Source: Ruegeria atlantica
GTDB lineage: Bacteria > Pseudomonadota > Alphaproteobacteria > Rhodobacterales > Rhodobacteraceae
Assembly: GCF_013033965.1 (NCBI RefSeq)
Contig: NZ_WQFE01000010.1
Coordinates: 1-64,000, forward strand
Length of the DNA stretch: 64,000 bases
Direction: 5' to 3'
Made by a program: the position numbers and the translations under genes. Below the pieces are notes generated by a model that saw only the letters and a list, made by a program, of their open reading frames with translations, was not told the DNA's origin and did not search any database. Below, piece after piece: positions 32,905 through 41,843 of the stretch (position 1 is its first letter; each line of letters opens with the position of its first letter).

Positions 32905-33159
32905 CTAAACGCGTTTTATGAGGCCAATCACAAACAACAATATGACCGCGCCGATGGTTGCGAAGAGTATTGACGAAAACACGCCGCCGCCAACCGAAAA
33001 GCCCAGCGCCGGGAAAATCAGACCTGCAAGAAAGGCGCCCACGATCCCGACTATGATGTTTCCGATCAGGCCGAACCCGCGACCTTCCATAATTTTGCCC
33101 GAAAGCCACCCGGCGATCGCACCGATGACAAGCATTGCCAAAATGCTACTGAATTCCAT
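32905..33159 (-). CDS. GlsB/YeaQ/YmgE-family membrane protein
   Basis: 84 residues, three glycine-rich hydrophobic segments with the family pattern GAIAGWLSGKIMEGRGFGLIGNI split across the first two. Start supported by GGAG upstream. Stress-associated integral membrane proteins of unknown function. It follows fnrL on the same strand with a 64-nt gap. Confidence 0.9.
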   Translation of the reverse strand: MEFSSILAMLVIGAIAGWLSGKIMEGRGFGLIGNIIVGIVGAFLAGLIFPALGFSVGGGVFSSILFATIGAVILLFVIGLIKRV

Positions 33160-33223
33160 GCCTTGCTCCTGCGTGGTCCGTTCACAGGTTCAGTAAATCA
33201 CGGCTGCAGGCAGCAGGACAGGC

Positions 33224-33964
33224 TTAAATCAGAAAGCCACCATCCGAGTCGTCGCCGGCCTCATCCATCAAACGCCGCATATCGGGGATCGTCACGTGGC
33301 GTTTGCCTTCCAGTTCGATGACCCCCTCTTTCTTGAGGGCCGAAACCTGGCGGCTTACGGTTTCAAGAGTCAATCCCAGATAGTCTGCCATCGCCTCACG
33401 CGTCAGCGGAAGATCAAACACGATCGGGCCGGGTTTTGCTTTAGGCGCAATCGAAGCGTCCCGCCGGGCAATGATCGACAGCAGACTTGCAATCTTCTCG
33501 CGCGCGGTCTTGCGCCCCAAAACCAACATCCATTCACGCGCCGCGTCCAGCTCATCCAGCGTCATCTGCAGCAGACGGTGGGCGATATGCGGGGTGCTGC
33601 CCATCAGGGCTTCGAACGGTTTCTTGCGAAAACAGCACATGACCAAATCGGTTGTGGCCAACACGTCATAGGGCGCTGTTTCCCGACCGGGTCGTCCAAC
33701 AAAATCGCTGGGCAAAAGCAGGCCAACCATTTGCGTTCGACCATCTTCCATCGTTTGGGTCAATGACGCGATTCCCGACACGACAGAGCCTACAAAATTC
33801 ATCTGATCGCCCGACCAGATGATCGTCTGTCCCGCCTCGAATGTCCGGTAGTACTTAATGCCCTCAAGCTCTTCCAACTCATCGGCATCGCAATGCGCAC
33901 AAACGGCGCGGTGCCGAATGGGACAATCGGAACAGTTGGTATGGTCAAATTGGGCTTTTAGCAT
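33224..33964 (-). CDS. fnrL: Oxygen-responsive regulator FnrL
   Basis: 246 residues from the ATG at 33964; a GTG five codons upstream is also possible. Cysteines at 11, 14 and 22 (CSDCPIRHRAVC) and a central MCCF provide ligands for an oxygen-labile [4Fe-4S] cluster. A cyclic-nucleotide-like beta-roll is followed by a C-terminal Crp-type HTH (LTREAMADYLGLTLETVSRQVSALK) whose ETVSR recognition helix matches FNR. Activates microaerobic genes. Divergent from hemN with an FNR-like box between, implying autoregulation. Confidence 0.95.
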   Translation of the reverse strand: MLKAQFDHTNCSDCPIRHRAVCAHCDADELEELEGIKYYRTFEAGQTIIWSGDQMNFVGSVVSGIASLTQTMEDGRTQMVGLLLPSDFVGRPGRETAPYDVLATTDLVMCCFRKKPFEALMGSTPHIAHRLLQMTLDELDAAREWMLVLGRKTAREKIASLLSIIARRDASIAPKAKPGPIVFDLPLTREAMADYLGLTLETVSRQVSALKKEGVIELEGKRHVTIPDMRRLMDEAGDDSDGGFLI

Positions 33965-33979
33965 CGTTCGCGCTTTCAC

Positions 33980-33993
33980 TTGATCTCAGTCAA
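33980..33993. promoter_or_regulatory. FNR-type operator between fnrL and hemN
   Basis: TTGAT-CTCA-GTCAA matches the consensus except one base in the right half. Its centre is about 42 nt before the hemN ATG and just before the fnrL start region, so it may activate hemN and repress or tune fnrL. Confidence 0.72.
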
Positions 33994-34028
33994 GGTTTCG
34001 TAGACGGCCGTGCCTTAACGGTATCGGT

Positions 34029-35384
34029 ATGATAGTGAAACCGCAATTGTCAAAGCTTGGACTATTTGACGCGAAAGTCCCGCGTTACACAAGCTATCCA
34101 ACCGCCCCGCATTTCAGTAACGACGTGGGACCAAGTCTTTATGCTGACTGGATTTCCGGGATAAAACCGGGCAGTTCCGTGTCGCTGTATATCCACGTGC
34201 CGTTCTGCCGCAGGCTATGTTGGTTCTGCGCCTGTCGGACACAAGGAACCCAAACCGACAACCCTGTGATCGCCTATGTGGACGTGCTGAAGGCCGAGCT
34301 GGACCTGCTTGCCGCGCAACTGCCCGAGGGTGTGACCCTGTCGCGCCTGCATTGGGGCGGCGGCACGCCCACGCTGCTGAATCCCGATTTGATGCGCGAA
34401 CTGGCCGCCCGCATTCTTGAGGTTGTTCCACTGGGACCGGATGCGGAATTCTCGGTCGAGATCGACCCGAACGAGATTGACGAGGATCGGCTGGACGCGT
34501 TGGCCGAGGCTGGCATGAACCGCGCGTCTATTGGCGTTCAGGATTTCGACGACGAAATCCAGAAAACCATCGGGCGCATCCAAAGTTACGACACCACCCG
34601 CAAGGCCGTCGACATGATCCGCGCGCGTGGGATATCCAGCCTGAACGCGGATATTCTGTACGGCCTGCCGCACCAGACCAAGTCACGGATGACCGAAAGC
34701 GTTCAGAAACTTCTGTCGCTCAGCCCGGACCGGGTGGCGCTGTACGGCTATGCCCATGTGCCGTGGATGGCCAAACGGCAGCAGCTGATCCCAACGGATG
34801 CGCTGCCCACACCCGAAGACCGCCTGGACCTGTTCGACACAGCCCGGCGTCTGTTTCTGTGGGACAAATATGCAGAGATCGGGATTGACCACTTTGCCAC
34901 GCAGGATGACGGGCTGACGCATGCGCTGAACGCAGGGCGGCTTAAGCGGAATTTCCAGGGATATACTGACGATCAGGCCGAAGTTCTGATTGGTGTCGGT
35001 GCAAGCTCGATCTCGCGGTTCCCGCAAGGGTATGCTCAAAACGCACCTGCGACGTCGGCCCACACCAAGGCGATCCGCGATGGGCGGTTCTCAATATCCC
35101 GTGGGCACTTGTTTAAAGGGCAGGACGTCCTCCGCGCGCGATTGATCGAAGCTTTGATGTGCGACTTCCGCATCGATACGGCCGAGATTCTGCGCGACCA
35201 CAACGTCACCGCGGCGGAATTGCAGGACATGTACAAGACCGCAAACGCAACGTTTGACGGCTTACTGAGCGTCTCAGAAGACGGTCTGTTCATCCCACCC
35301 GAGGCGCGTGCGCTGACCCGAATGATCGCACGCAGCTTTGATGCCTATGACCTGAGCAAGGCGGGACACAGCTCGGCTATCTGA
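34029..35384 (+). CDS. hemN: Oxygen-independent coproporphyrinogen III oxidase
   Basis: 451 residues. The radical-SAM cluster motif C60-x3-C64-x2-C67 (CRRLCWFCAC) and the SAM-binding HWGGGTPTLL segment are present, with a C-terminal HemN domain. It converts coproporphyrinogen III to protoporphyrinogen IX without oxygen, supplying heme for the cbb3 oxidase under low oxygen. The second YTSYPTAPHFS block is typical of true HemN and not HemW. FNR-type box immediately upstream. Confidence 0.95.
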   Translation: MIVKPQLSKLGLFDAKVPRYTSYPTAPHFSNDVGPSLYADWISGIKPGSSVSLYIHVPFCRRLCWFCACRTQGTQTDNPVIAYVDVLKAELDLLAAQLPEGVTLSRLHWGGGTPTLLNPDLMRELAARILEVVPLGPDAEFSVEIDPNEIDEDRLDALAEAGMNRASIGVQDFDDEIQKTIGRIQSYDTTRKAVDMIRARGISSLNADILYGLPHQTKSRMTESVQKLLSLSPDRVALYGYAHVPWMAKRQQLIPTDALPTPEDRLDLFDTARRLFLWDKYAEIGIDHFATQDDGLTHALNAGRLKRNFQGYTDDQAEVLIGVGASSISRFPQGYAQNAPATSAHTKAIRDGRFSISRGHLFKGQDVLRARLIEALMCDFRIDTAEILRDHNVTAAELQDMYKTANATFDGLLSVSEDGLFIPPEARALTRMIARSFDAYDLSKAGHSSAI

Positions 35385-35561
35385 TACAGCAACAGGACAA
35401 GACTTGACGCGGAGGGTGGGTTTTCCCCACACTTACAGGGCGGGTTGAGATCCGCCCCGCGCCTGAGGCAGGCAGAGTACCAGACAGTATGTGCCGACGC
35501 ATTCGCGCTCGACCACCCTTTTCGTGCAGCCGTTCTGCAACTTGAAAGAGGGACTGCATCC

Positions 35562-37490
35562 ATGCGCGTTTTTTCCGTCCTCGGCCCCAGCCAATCGGGC
35601 AAAACAACTCTGGTCGAGGCCATTAGCCGCCTTGATGGCCGGCCAACCACATTCGACGTATCCGGAACCGTGCATTTGCACGGTTTTTCTTATCTGGGCG
35701 AACCCTGGTGTGCCATTGACGTGAATGGCGGTAGTGACACGTTGGCCTATGTCGGCCCTGCTATGGCCATCTCAGACGCCGCCGTTGTCGTCGTGCCGCC
35801 CGACCCGGACGCCGCCGTGCTGTGCGCCCCGTATCTGCGTCTGGTCGAAGAGGCAGGTATCCCCTGCTTTTTGTTCATCAACCGTATGGACAGCCCCAAC
35901 GGTCGAATCCGCGATATCATCGCCGCCTTGCAGACCTACTGTACGCAACACATCGCCTTGCGGCAGGTTCCAATTCGCGATGGTGAGACGATCATAGGCG
36001 CAGTCGACCTGATCTCTGAACGTGCATGGAAGTATCAGGAAGGACAGCCCTCGGCCCTAATCGAGCTTCCTCAGTCCGTCGAAGACCGCGAGCAGGAAGC
36101 CCGGACCGAATTGCTGGAAACTCTTTCGGACTTCGATGATCACCTGCTCGAGCAACTAATCGAAGACAAACAACCGCCAAGCGCAGAAATCTATGATCTG
36201 GCCGCGCAGGTCTTGCAAAATCACCAGTTGATCCCGGCCTGCCTTGGATCTGCAAGCCACGGGAACGGGCTGACCCGCCTGATGAAGGCTCTGCGTCACG
36301 AAGCCCCAGAGTTCGACATCGCTGCTGGGCGGGACGAGGCGGCCGAAGACGCACGCGCGATTGCCGGGTTTGCCGACGTCAAAAAGCACATCGGAAAGAT
36401 CGTCGTTCTGCGTGGTCTGGGCAAGGGCGTCAAAGCGCACGAAGCATTGGGCGGGGAAACGGTTGGCAACCTGACGACATTAGATGCCAAAACCCAAATT
36501 CCGGAACTGGAAGCCGGGCAAATTGGACTGGCCGTCAAATCGGACCACCTGAATCCCGGCAACATTTATGACGGCGCCGGGTCCACACCGTTACCTGGAT
36601 GGGCCGAATCCCACCCGGCGGCCCATCGGCAAGTTGTATCGCCTGCGCATGAGCGTGACGATGTACGCCTGTCCAACGCCCTGACCCGCCTGGTCGAGAT
36701 CGACCCCGGTCTGCACTTTGAGCAGGATGAACTGAGTGGCCATGCAATTTTGGGATCGCAGGGGCCGCAGCATATGCGGCGGGTCAGTGCCAAGCTAGCC
36801 GAAGACTTCGGGATCGAGATCGAAACGGAGACCGTGGAGACGGCGTATCGCGAGACCATCCGCACACCTATCGAACACCGCCATCGCCATCGAAAGCAAT
36901 CCGGCGGCGCGGGGCAATTTGCCGATGTCGTGATCTCGATCGCACCGACTCCGCGCGGATCAGGCTTCGAGTTCGAGGAAATCGTCAAAGGGGGCGCCGT
37001 GCCCAAAAACTACATCCCGTCTGTCGAACACGGGGCCAAGGATGCGCTGGCACAGGGGCCCGAAGGGTTCCCGGTTGTCGATGTCAAAGTCACCCTGAGC
37101 GACGGTAAGCATCACAACGTAGACAGTTCAGACTATGCGTTCCGCACAGCGGGCAAGAACGCGGTGCGAGAAGCACTGCCGCAGGCAAAACCCGTGGTCC
37201 TGCAACCCATCTTAAACGCCGAAATCCACCTGCCCTCGGATTTCGTGGGCGATCTGGTGCCGACAATCAGTTCCTTGCAGGGTCAGGTGCTGGGCTTTGA
37301 AGGCAACCCGAACGCGTCCGGGTGGGAAATATTCAACGCCCAACTGCCTGCGGTGGCCGAGGACGAGTTGCATAGAACCCTCGCCAGCGCGACACGCGGC
37401 ACCGGGTGGGTGAAACTGCAATTCGATCACTATGAAGAATTGCGCGGGCCGGTTCCAAAATCTGCCTCGCGCGAAGCTGCCAACGCATGA
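35562..37490 (+). CDS. EF-G-like protein with degenerate GTPase domain
   Basis: 642 residues from the ATG at 35562 (GAGGGA upstream; the open frame extends further but without similarity). The P-loop GPSQSGKT is at residues 8-15, but the switch I region is very short, no RGITI is seen, DTPGH is replaced by IDVNGG, and NKMD is NRMD. Domains II-V are well kept, including EHRHRHRKQSGGAGQF and the domain IV loop HHNVDSSDYAF. It is probably a ribosome-associated paralogue with altered or slow GTP use. It follows hemN by 177 nt and ends at a strong terminator. Function unknown. Confidence 0.85.
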   Translation: MRVFSVLGPSQSGKTTLVEAISRLDGRPTTFDVSGTVHLHGFSYLGEPWCAIDVNGGSDTLAYVGPAMAISDAAVVVVPPDPDAAVLCAPYLRLVEEAGIPCFLFINRMDSPNGRIRDIIAALQTYCTQHIALRQVPIRDGETIIGAVDLISERAWKYQEGQPSALIELPQSVEDREQEARTELLETLSDFDDHLLEQLIEDKQPPSAEIYDLAAQVLQNHQLIPACLGSASHGNGLTRLMKALRHEAPEFDIAAGRDEAAEDARAIAGFADVKKHIGKIVVLRGLGKGVKAHEALGGETVGNLTTLDAKTQIPELEAGQIGLAVKSDHLNPGNIYDGAGSTPLPGWAESHPAAHRQVVSPAHERDDVRLSNALTRLVEIDPGLHFEQDELSGHAILGSQGPQHMRRVSAKLAEDFGIEIETETVETAYRETIRTPIEHRHRHRKQSGGAGQFADVVISIAPTPRGSGFEFEEIVKGGAVPKNYIPSVEHGAKDALAQGPEGFPVVDVKVTLSDGKHHNVDSSDYAFRTAGKNAVREALPQAKPVVLQPILNAEIHLPSDFVGDLVPTISSLQGQVLGFEGNPNASGWEIFNAQLPAVAEDELHRTLASATRGTGWVKLQFDHYEELRGPVPKSASREAANA

Positions 37491-37510
37491 AACGGGCTTT
37501 ACCCACCAAG

Positions 37511-37559
37511 ATGCAAGAGATCGCATAAACAGCAGCTTCGATCTCTTGCATTTTTTGTT
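37511..37559 (+). terminator. Intrinsic terminator of the EF-G-like gene
   Basis: Perfect 13-bp stem ATGCAAGAGATCG/CGATCTCTTGCAT with a 15-nt loop, followed by TTTTTGTTT, 20 nt after the stop codon. Confidence 0.92.
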
Positions 37560-37742
37560 TCGCTAAAGCTTAGACTTGAACCACTCCCAAAGGTGTTCTC
37601 CAAACAATACCGCGAAGACGACGATACACAGGGCAACTTTGGCAGAGAAAGAGGCCCAGGATTCTGCGCTAAGAAAGCTCAGCAAGCACGAGACACCAAT
37701 AAACCAAGCTTTCCCGACATAGTCTTTGCCGGCTTTTTCATG
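37560..37742 (-). other. Spacer with an unassigned open frame
   Basis: No recognised gene. On the minus strand there is an open frame of about 58 codons ending at about 37569 that reads as a hydrophobic segment (VALCIVVFAVLFGEHLWEWF), preceded by an in-frame stop and without an ATG. It could be a tiny membrane protein from a TTG or a decayed remnant. Not called as a gene. Confidence 0.3.
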
Positions 37743-39335
37743 TTATCCCGCCGCCGCGATCAACTCGCGGGTATAATCCGTCTGCGCGTTCTCGAACAGG
37801 TCCTCGGCCGCGCCCATTTCGATCACATCACCGTTTCGCATGACAATCACGTTGTGAGACATCGCGCGGACGACTTTGAGATCATGGCTGATAAACAGAT
37901 AGGCCAGCCCGTATTTACGTTGAAGATCGCGCAACAGGTCGACGATCTGAACCTGCACTGTCATATCCAGGGCACTGGTCGGCTCATCCAGAACCAGAAG
38001 TTTGGGCCGCAGCACCATGGCACGTGCAATGGCAATACGCTGACGCTGACCGCCAGAGAACTCATGCGGGTAGCGGTCCATCGCCGCCGGGTCCAGGCCA
38101 ACCTCGGTCATCACTTCAGCCACCAGCTCGCGCGGTGCGCGATGGGGGTCAACTTTGTGGATCGCCAACCCCTCGGCAATGATCTGCTGACAGGTCATCC
38201 GCGGGCTCAGACTGCCGAACGGGTCCTGGAACACGATCTGCATGTCCTTACGGAGGCGCCGCAGCTCTCGGGTGGACCACCTTCTGACATCCTCATCACG
38301 AAACGTGATGCTACCCTCGGACGCGATCAGCCGCATGATCGCCAGCGCCAACGTTGTCTTACCAGAGCCGCTTTCGCCGACGATCCCTACCGTTTCGCCC
38401 GCCCGTACGCTGAGCGTAGCGTCGTTTACCGCCTTCACGTAACCAACAGTGCGCTTCAGGAACCCACGCTGGATCGGGAACCAGACCTTCAGATGGTCCG
38501 TGCGCGCAACCTCCTCGGCGTCGGGCGCCACGGGATCGGGGTGACCAGAGGGTTCAGCCGCCAGCAGTTTGCGTGTGTAAGGGTGTTGAGGGTTGTCAAA
38601 AATCTCGCGGGTTTCACCAGTCTCAACAATCTCGCCATCCTTCATCACACAGACCCGGTCGGCGATGCGGCGCACGATCCCCAGATCGTGGGTGATAAAA
38701 AGCATCCCCATATTCTCAGACTTCTGAAGCTCGGCCAACAGTTCGAGGATTTGCGCCTGAATGGTCACATCCAGAGCAGTCGTAGGTTCATCCGCAATCA
38801 GAATGTCGGGCTTATTGGCAAGCGCTAGGGCGATCATGACACGCTGACGTTGACCGCCGGACAATTGATGCGGATAGCTGTCCAGCCGCTCCTCGGGGTC
38901 GCGAATACCGACCTTTGTCAGCAATTCGACAATCCGGACGCGCGCCGCGTCGCCGGTCAAACCCTGATGCAGGGCCAGTGATTCCGCCATCTGTTTCTGG
39001 ATCGTGTGCAGCGGGTTGAGCGAGGTCATCGGCTCTTGAAAGATAAAGCTGATATCGTTGCCGCGCACATCCATCAGGCGCTGCTCGGATGCGCCAATCA
39101 TCTCTTGCCCTTCATAGGTGACCGAGCCTTCGACAATTGCGCTGTCACCTAGCAAGGATACTGTCGACAGCGCGGTCACCGATTTGCCTGACCCGGATTC
39201 GCCTACCAGAGCAACCGTTTCACCGCGGCCCACGGTAAATGACACCCCCTTGACCGCAGCAGATACCTGACCGTCTTGCTGAAAGGACACGCGCAGGTCC
39301 CGCACGTTCAACAGTGGCGCTGATTCAGATCCCAT
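37743..39335 (-). CDS. yejF: Microcin C/peptide ABC transporter, fused ATPase YejF
   Basis: 530 residues from the ATG at 39335, 2 nt after the stop of the upstream small gene. Two complete ABC ATPase domains: Walker A GESGSGKS at about 45-52 and a second GESGSGKT near 315, each followed by LSGGQRQR or FSGGQRQR and a Walker B (LIADEPTTALD, LVLDEPTSALD). The fused form is typical of YejF, powering oligopeptide import through YejB/YejE. Last gene of the operon. Confidence 0.92.
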   Translation of the reverse strand: MGSESAPLLNVRDLRVSFQQDGQVSAAVKGVSFTVGRGETVALVGESGSGKSVTALSTVSLLGDSAIVEGSVTYEGQEMIGASEQRLMDVRGNDISFIFQEPMTSLNPLHTIQKQMAESLALHQGLTGDAARVRIVELLTKVGIRDPEERLDSYPHQLSGGQRQRVMIALALANKPDILIADEPTTALDVTIQAQILELLAELQKSENMGMLFITHDLGIVRRIADRVCVMKDGEIVETGETREIFDNPQHPYTRKLLAAEPSGHPDPVAPDAEEVARTDHLKVWFPIQRGFLKRTVGYVKAVNDATLSVRAGETVGIVGESGSGKTTLALAIMRLIASEGSITFRDEDVRRWSTRELRRLRKDMQIVFQDPFGSLSPRMTCQQIIAEGLAIHKVDPHRAPRELVAEVMTEVGLDPAAMDRYPHEFSGGQRQRIAIARAMVLRPKLLVLDEPTSALDMTVQVQIVDLLRDLQRKYGLAYLFISHDLKVVRAMSHNVIVMRNGDVIEMGAAEDLFENAQTDYTRELIAAAG

Positions 39336-39337
39336 TC

Positions 39338-39649
39338 TCAAAGCGCCTCCAGGGCTGTGTACATATAGGCCACCCAAACTGCGCTGAGCAGCGCCGACAC
39401 TTGCAAAAAAGTCGGAAACGTCCTTTTGACGCCATATGTGATGGCGCTGGCGAGCAGGGAAAACGTTCCCGGCCCAAAAAGGACCACAAACATCAGGCCA
39501 ATGACTTCGAACCGGATTGGGCCGGACGGGTGAGACTGGACTAAATCAACCCCAAGCCAAACCAAAACCCATGCGATGTAGCCCAGCGCCGCAAGGCTGG
39601 CGTACAGGATTCCTCTGGCCGCCAAGTTGTTGCTCGCATCAACGCTCAT
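39338..39649 (-). CDS. Small membrane protein inserted in yej operon
   Basis: 103 residues with three hydrophobic segments (about 13-35, 45-68 and 80-100). I recognise no family. It overlaps the yejE stop by 4 nt (ATGA) and ends 2 nt before the yejF start, so it is translated as part of the operon. YejABEF operons usually lack this gene. It may be an accessory subunit of the importer or a hitch-hiker; the tight coupling favours the first. Confidence 0.7.
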   Translation of the reverse strand: MSVDASNNLAARGILYASLAALGYIAWVLVWLGVDLVQSHPSGPIRFEVIGLMFVVLFGPGTFSLLASAITYGVKRTFPTFLQVSALLSAVWVAYMYTALEAL

Positions 39650-40752
39650 GAGAACGTCTTTCTGGGATCAAACGCATCGCGGACGCCTTCGAAGATAAAG
39701 ACCAGCAGCGACAGCATGATGGCAAAGGTGAAGAAGGCGGTGAACGCCAGCCACGGGGCCTGCAGGTTCTGCTTGGCCTGCAAGGTCAGCTCACCCAAGG
39801 ATGGGGCCGAAGATGGCAGGCCGAAGCCCAGAAAATCCAGCGAGGCCAGACCGCCGATTGTTCCCGTTACGATGAAGGGCATGAAGGTCAGTGTGGCCAC
39901 CATTGCGTTGGGCAGCATATGGCGGAACATGATCGTCATATTCCCTACGCCCAGCGCCCGCGCGGCGCGCACGTATTCCAGATTTCGCGCCCGCAGAAAC
40001 TCGGCGCGCACGACGCCCACAAGTCCGGTCCAGCCGAACAGGATCATCAACGCGACCAGCAGCCAGAAACTACGCCCAAGTATCGCAAACATGATGATGA
40101 TCACATAGAGCGATGGCGTAGCCGACCAGATTTCGATGATGCGCTGGAAAATGAGATCCAGCCATCCGCCGAAAAACCCCTGAATGGCCCCGGCGAAGAT
40201 ACCAATCAGACTTGCCACACCCGTTACGACAAGGGTGAACAAGATCGACAGACGGAACCCATAGATTACGCGGGCCAGCACATCGCGTTTGGTGTCATCA
40301 GTGCCCAGCAGGTTCTGGCCGTTGGGCGGTAGCGGCGCGGCGCCGGGGCGATCCACGCTGGTATTGTAGGAATAAGGGATCAACGGCCAGACGGTCCAAC
40401 CGCGTTCAAACCCGTCCGCCTGAAAGCTGCCGGATTTGATTTCGTCGATGATCCCCTCGGGGTCGTCGAAACACGACTCCAACCCACCGCTGTCGATCAG
40501 GCACTGCACCTCGGGGTCGCGATAAATCGCTTCGGTCTGGAAATCACCGCCGAACTCGGTTTCTGGATAGAAGTTGAAGATCGGCGTGTAAAACTCACCG
40601 CGGTACTTCACCAGGATCGGTTTGTCATTGGCGATGAATTCGGCAAACAACGATAGGCCGAACAAAATTGAGAAGATGATCAGCGACCAGAACGCCCGGC
40701 CATTGCGCCGGAAATTGCGCCAGCGGCGCTGGTTCAGGGGGGATAGTGCCAT
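39646..40752 (-). CDS. yejE: Peptide ABC transporter permease YejE
   Basis: 368 residues. One N-terminal span, a long periplasmic insertion (about 45-150) and five further spans with the permease loop near FRHMLPNAM (EAA-type region). Inner-membrane half of the peptide channel with YejB. Start ATG directly follows the yejB stop codon (40753). Overlaps the next small gene by 4 nt. Confidence 0.93.
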   Translation of the reverse strand: MALSPLNQRRWRNFRRNGRAFWSLIIFSILFGLSLFAEFIANDKPILVKYRGEFYTPIFNFYPETEFGGDFQTEAIYRDPEVQCLIDSGGLESCFDDPEGIIDEIKSGSFQADGFERGWTVWPLIPYSYNTSVDRPGAAPLPPNGQNLLGTDDTKRDVLARVIYGFRLSILFTLVVTGVASLIGIFAGAIQGFFGGWLDLIFQRIIEIWSATPSLYVIIIMFAILGRSFWLLVALMILFGWTGLVGVVRAEFLRARNLEYVRAARALGVGNMTIMFRHMLPNAMVATLTFMPFIVTGTIGGLASLDFLGFGLPSSAPSLGELTLQAKQNLQAPWLAFTAFFTFAIMLSLLVFIFEGVRDAFDPRKTFS

Positions 40753-41838
40753 TTACCCCTCCCGCTTTTCGAAATCGATACGCGGATCGACCAACACATA
40801 CATCAGATCGCTGATGATGCCGACAACCAGCCCCATCAGGCCAAAGATGAACAACGTCCCAAAAATCACCGGGTAATCCCGGGCCACGGCAGCCTCGAAC
40901 CCCAGGCGACCAAGACCGTCGAGCGAGAAGATCGTTTCGATAATGATCGACCCCCCGAAGAAGACGCCGATGAAAACAGCAGGGAAACCCGCGATCACGA
41001 TAAGCATGGCATTGCGGAACACGTGCCCGTACAGAACTTTGCTTTCGCTTAGCCCCTTGGCACGAGCGGTCATGACGTATTGCTTTTTGATTTCGTCCAG
41101 AAACGAGTTCTTGGTCAGCAGCGTCAGTGTCGCAAAGGCCGAGATCGTCAGCGCGATGATCGGCAAGGCGATGTGCCAGAAGTAGTCAACAATCTTGCCA
41201 AACAGGCTCAGGCTCTCCCAATTGTCAGAGGTCAGCCCCCGCAACGGGAATATTTGCCAGTAAGAGCCACCGGCGAACAGCACCAGCAGCAGGATGGCAA
41301 ACAAGAAGCCTGGAATGGCGTAGGCCACGATAATCGTACCACTGGTCCATGTATCAAAGGTCGATCCGTCCTTGATGGCTTTGCGAATACCCAGGGGGAT
41401 CGACACCAGATAGGCAATCAACGTGGACCACAAACCCAGAGAAATCGAAACGGGCATCTTCTCGAGCACCAGGTCAATCACGCTGATTGACCGGAAATAA
41501 CTCTCACCGAAATCCAGCGTCAGGTAGTTGCCCATCATCGTAAGGAAACGCTCGACCGGAGGTTTGTCGAACCCGAACTCTTTCTCCAGTTCCTCGATGA
41601 ACTCTTTTGGCAAACCTCGGGCGCCGATATATTCACTGTCCGAACCAAAGGTCTCTTCGGCCGGCGCACCTTCGCCCCCGGCAAAACCTGCGAACACGTC
41701 ACCTTCGCCCTGCATCTGAGCCAGTATCTGCTCGATCGGGCCACCTGGCACAAATTGTACCAAGGTGAAGTTCACAATCATGATTCCAAGTAGCGTCGGT
41801 ATGACCAGCAAAAGCCGGCGAAGAATATACGCGCCCAA
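40753..41838 (-). CDS. yejB: Peptide ABC transporter permease YejB
   Basis: 361 residues from a TTG (GAGGT about 7 nt upstream). Standard DppB-like start [20 protein letters not shown], followed by an acidic loop rich in Gly/Glu near 45-70 that is longer than in DppB and usual for YejB, then the EAA loop ([21 protein letters not shown]). Works with YejE. 5 nt downstream of yejA. Confidence 0.93.
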   Translation of the reverse strand: MGAYILRRLLLVIPTLLGIMIVNFTLVQFVPGGPIEQILAQMQGEGDVFAGFAGGEGAPAEETFGSDSEYIGARGLPKEFIEELEKEFGFDKPPVERFLTMMGNYLTLDFGESYFRSISVIDLVLEKMPVSISLGLWSTLIAYLVSIPLGIRKAIKDGSTFDTWTSGTIIVAYAIPGFLFAILLLVLFAGGSYWQIFPLRGLTSDNWESLSLFGKIVDYFWHIALPIIALTISAFATLTLLTKNSFLDEIKKQYVMTARAKGLSESKVLYGHVFRNAMLIVIAGFPAVFIGVFFGGSIIIETIFSLDGLGRLGFEAAVARDYPVIFGTLFIFGLMGLVVGIISDLMYVLVDPRIDFEKREG

Positions 41839-41843
41839 ATCGG

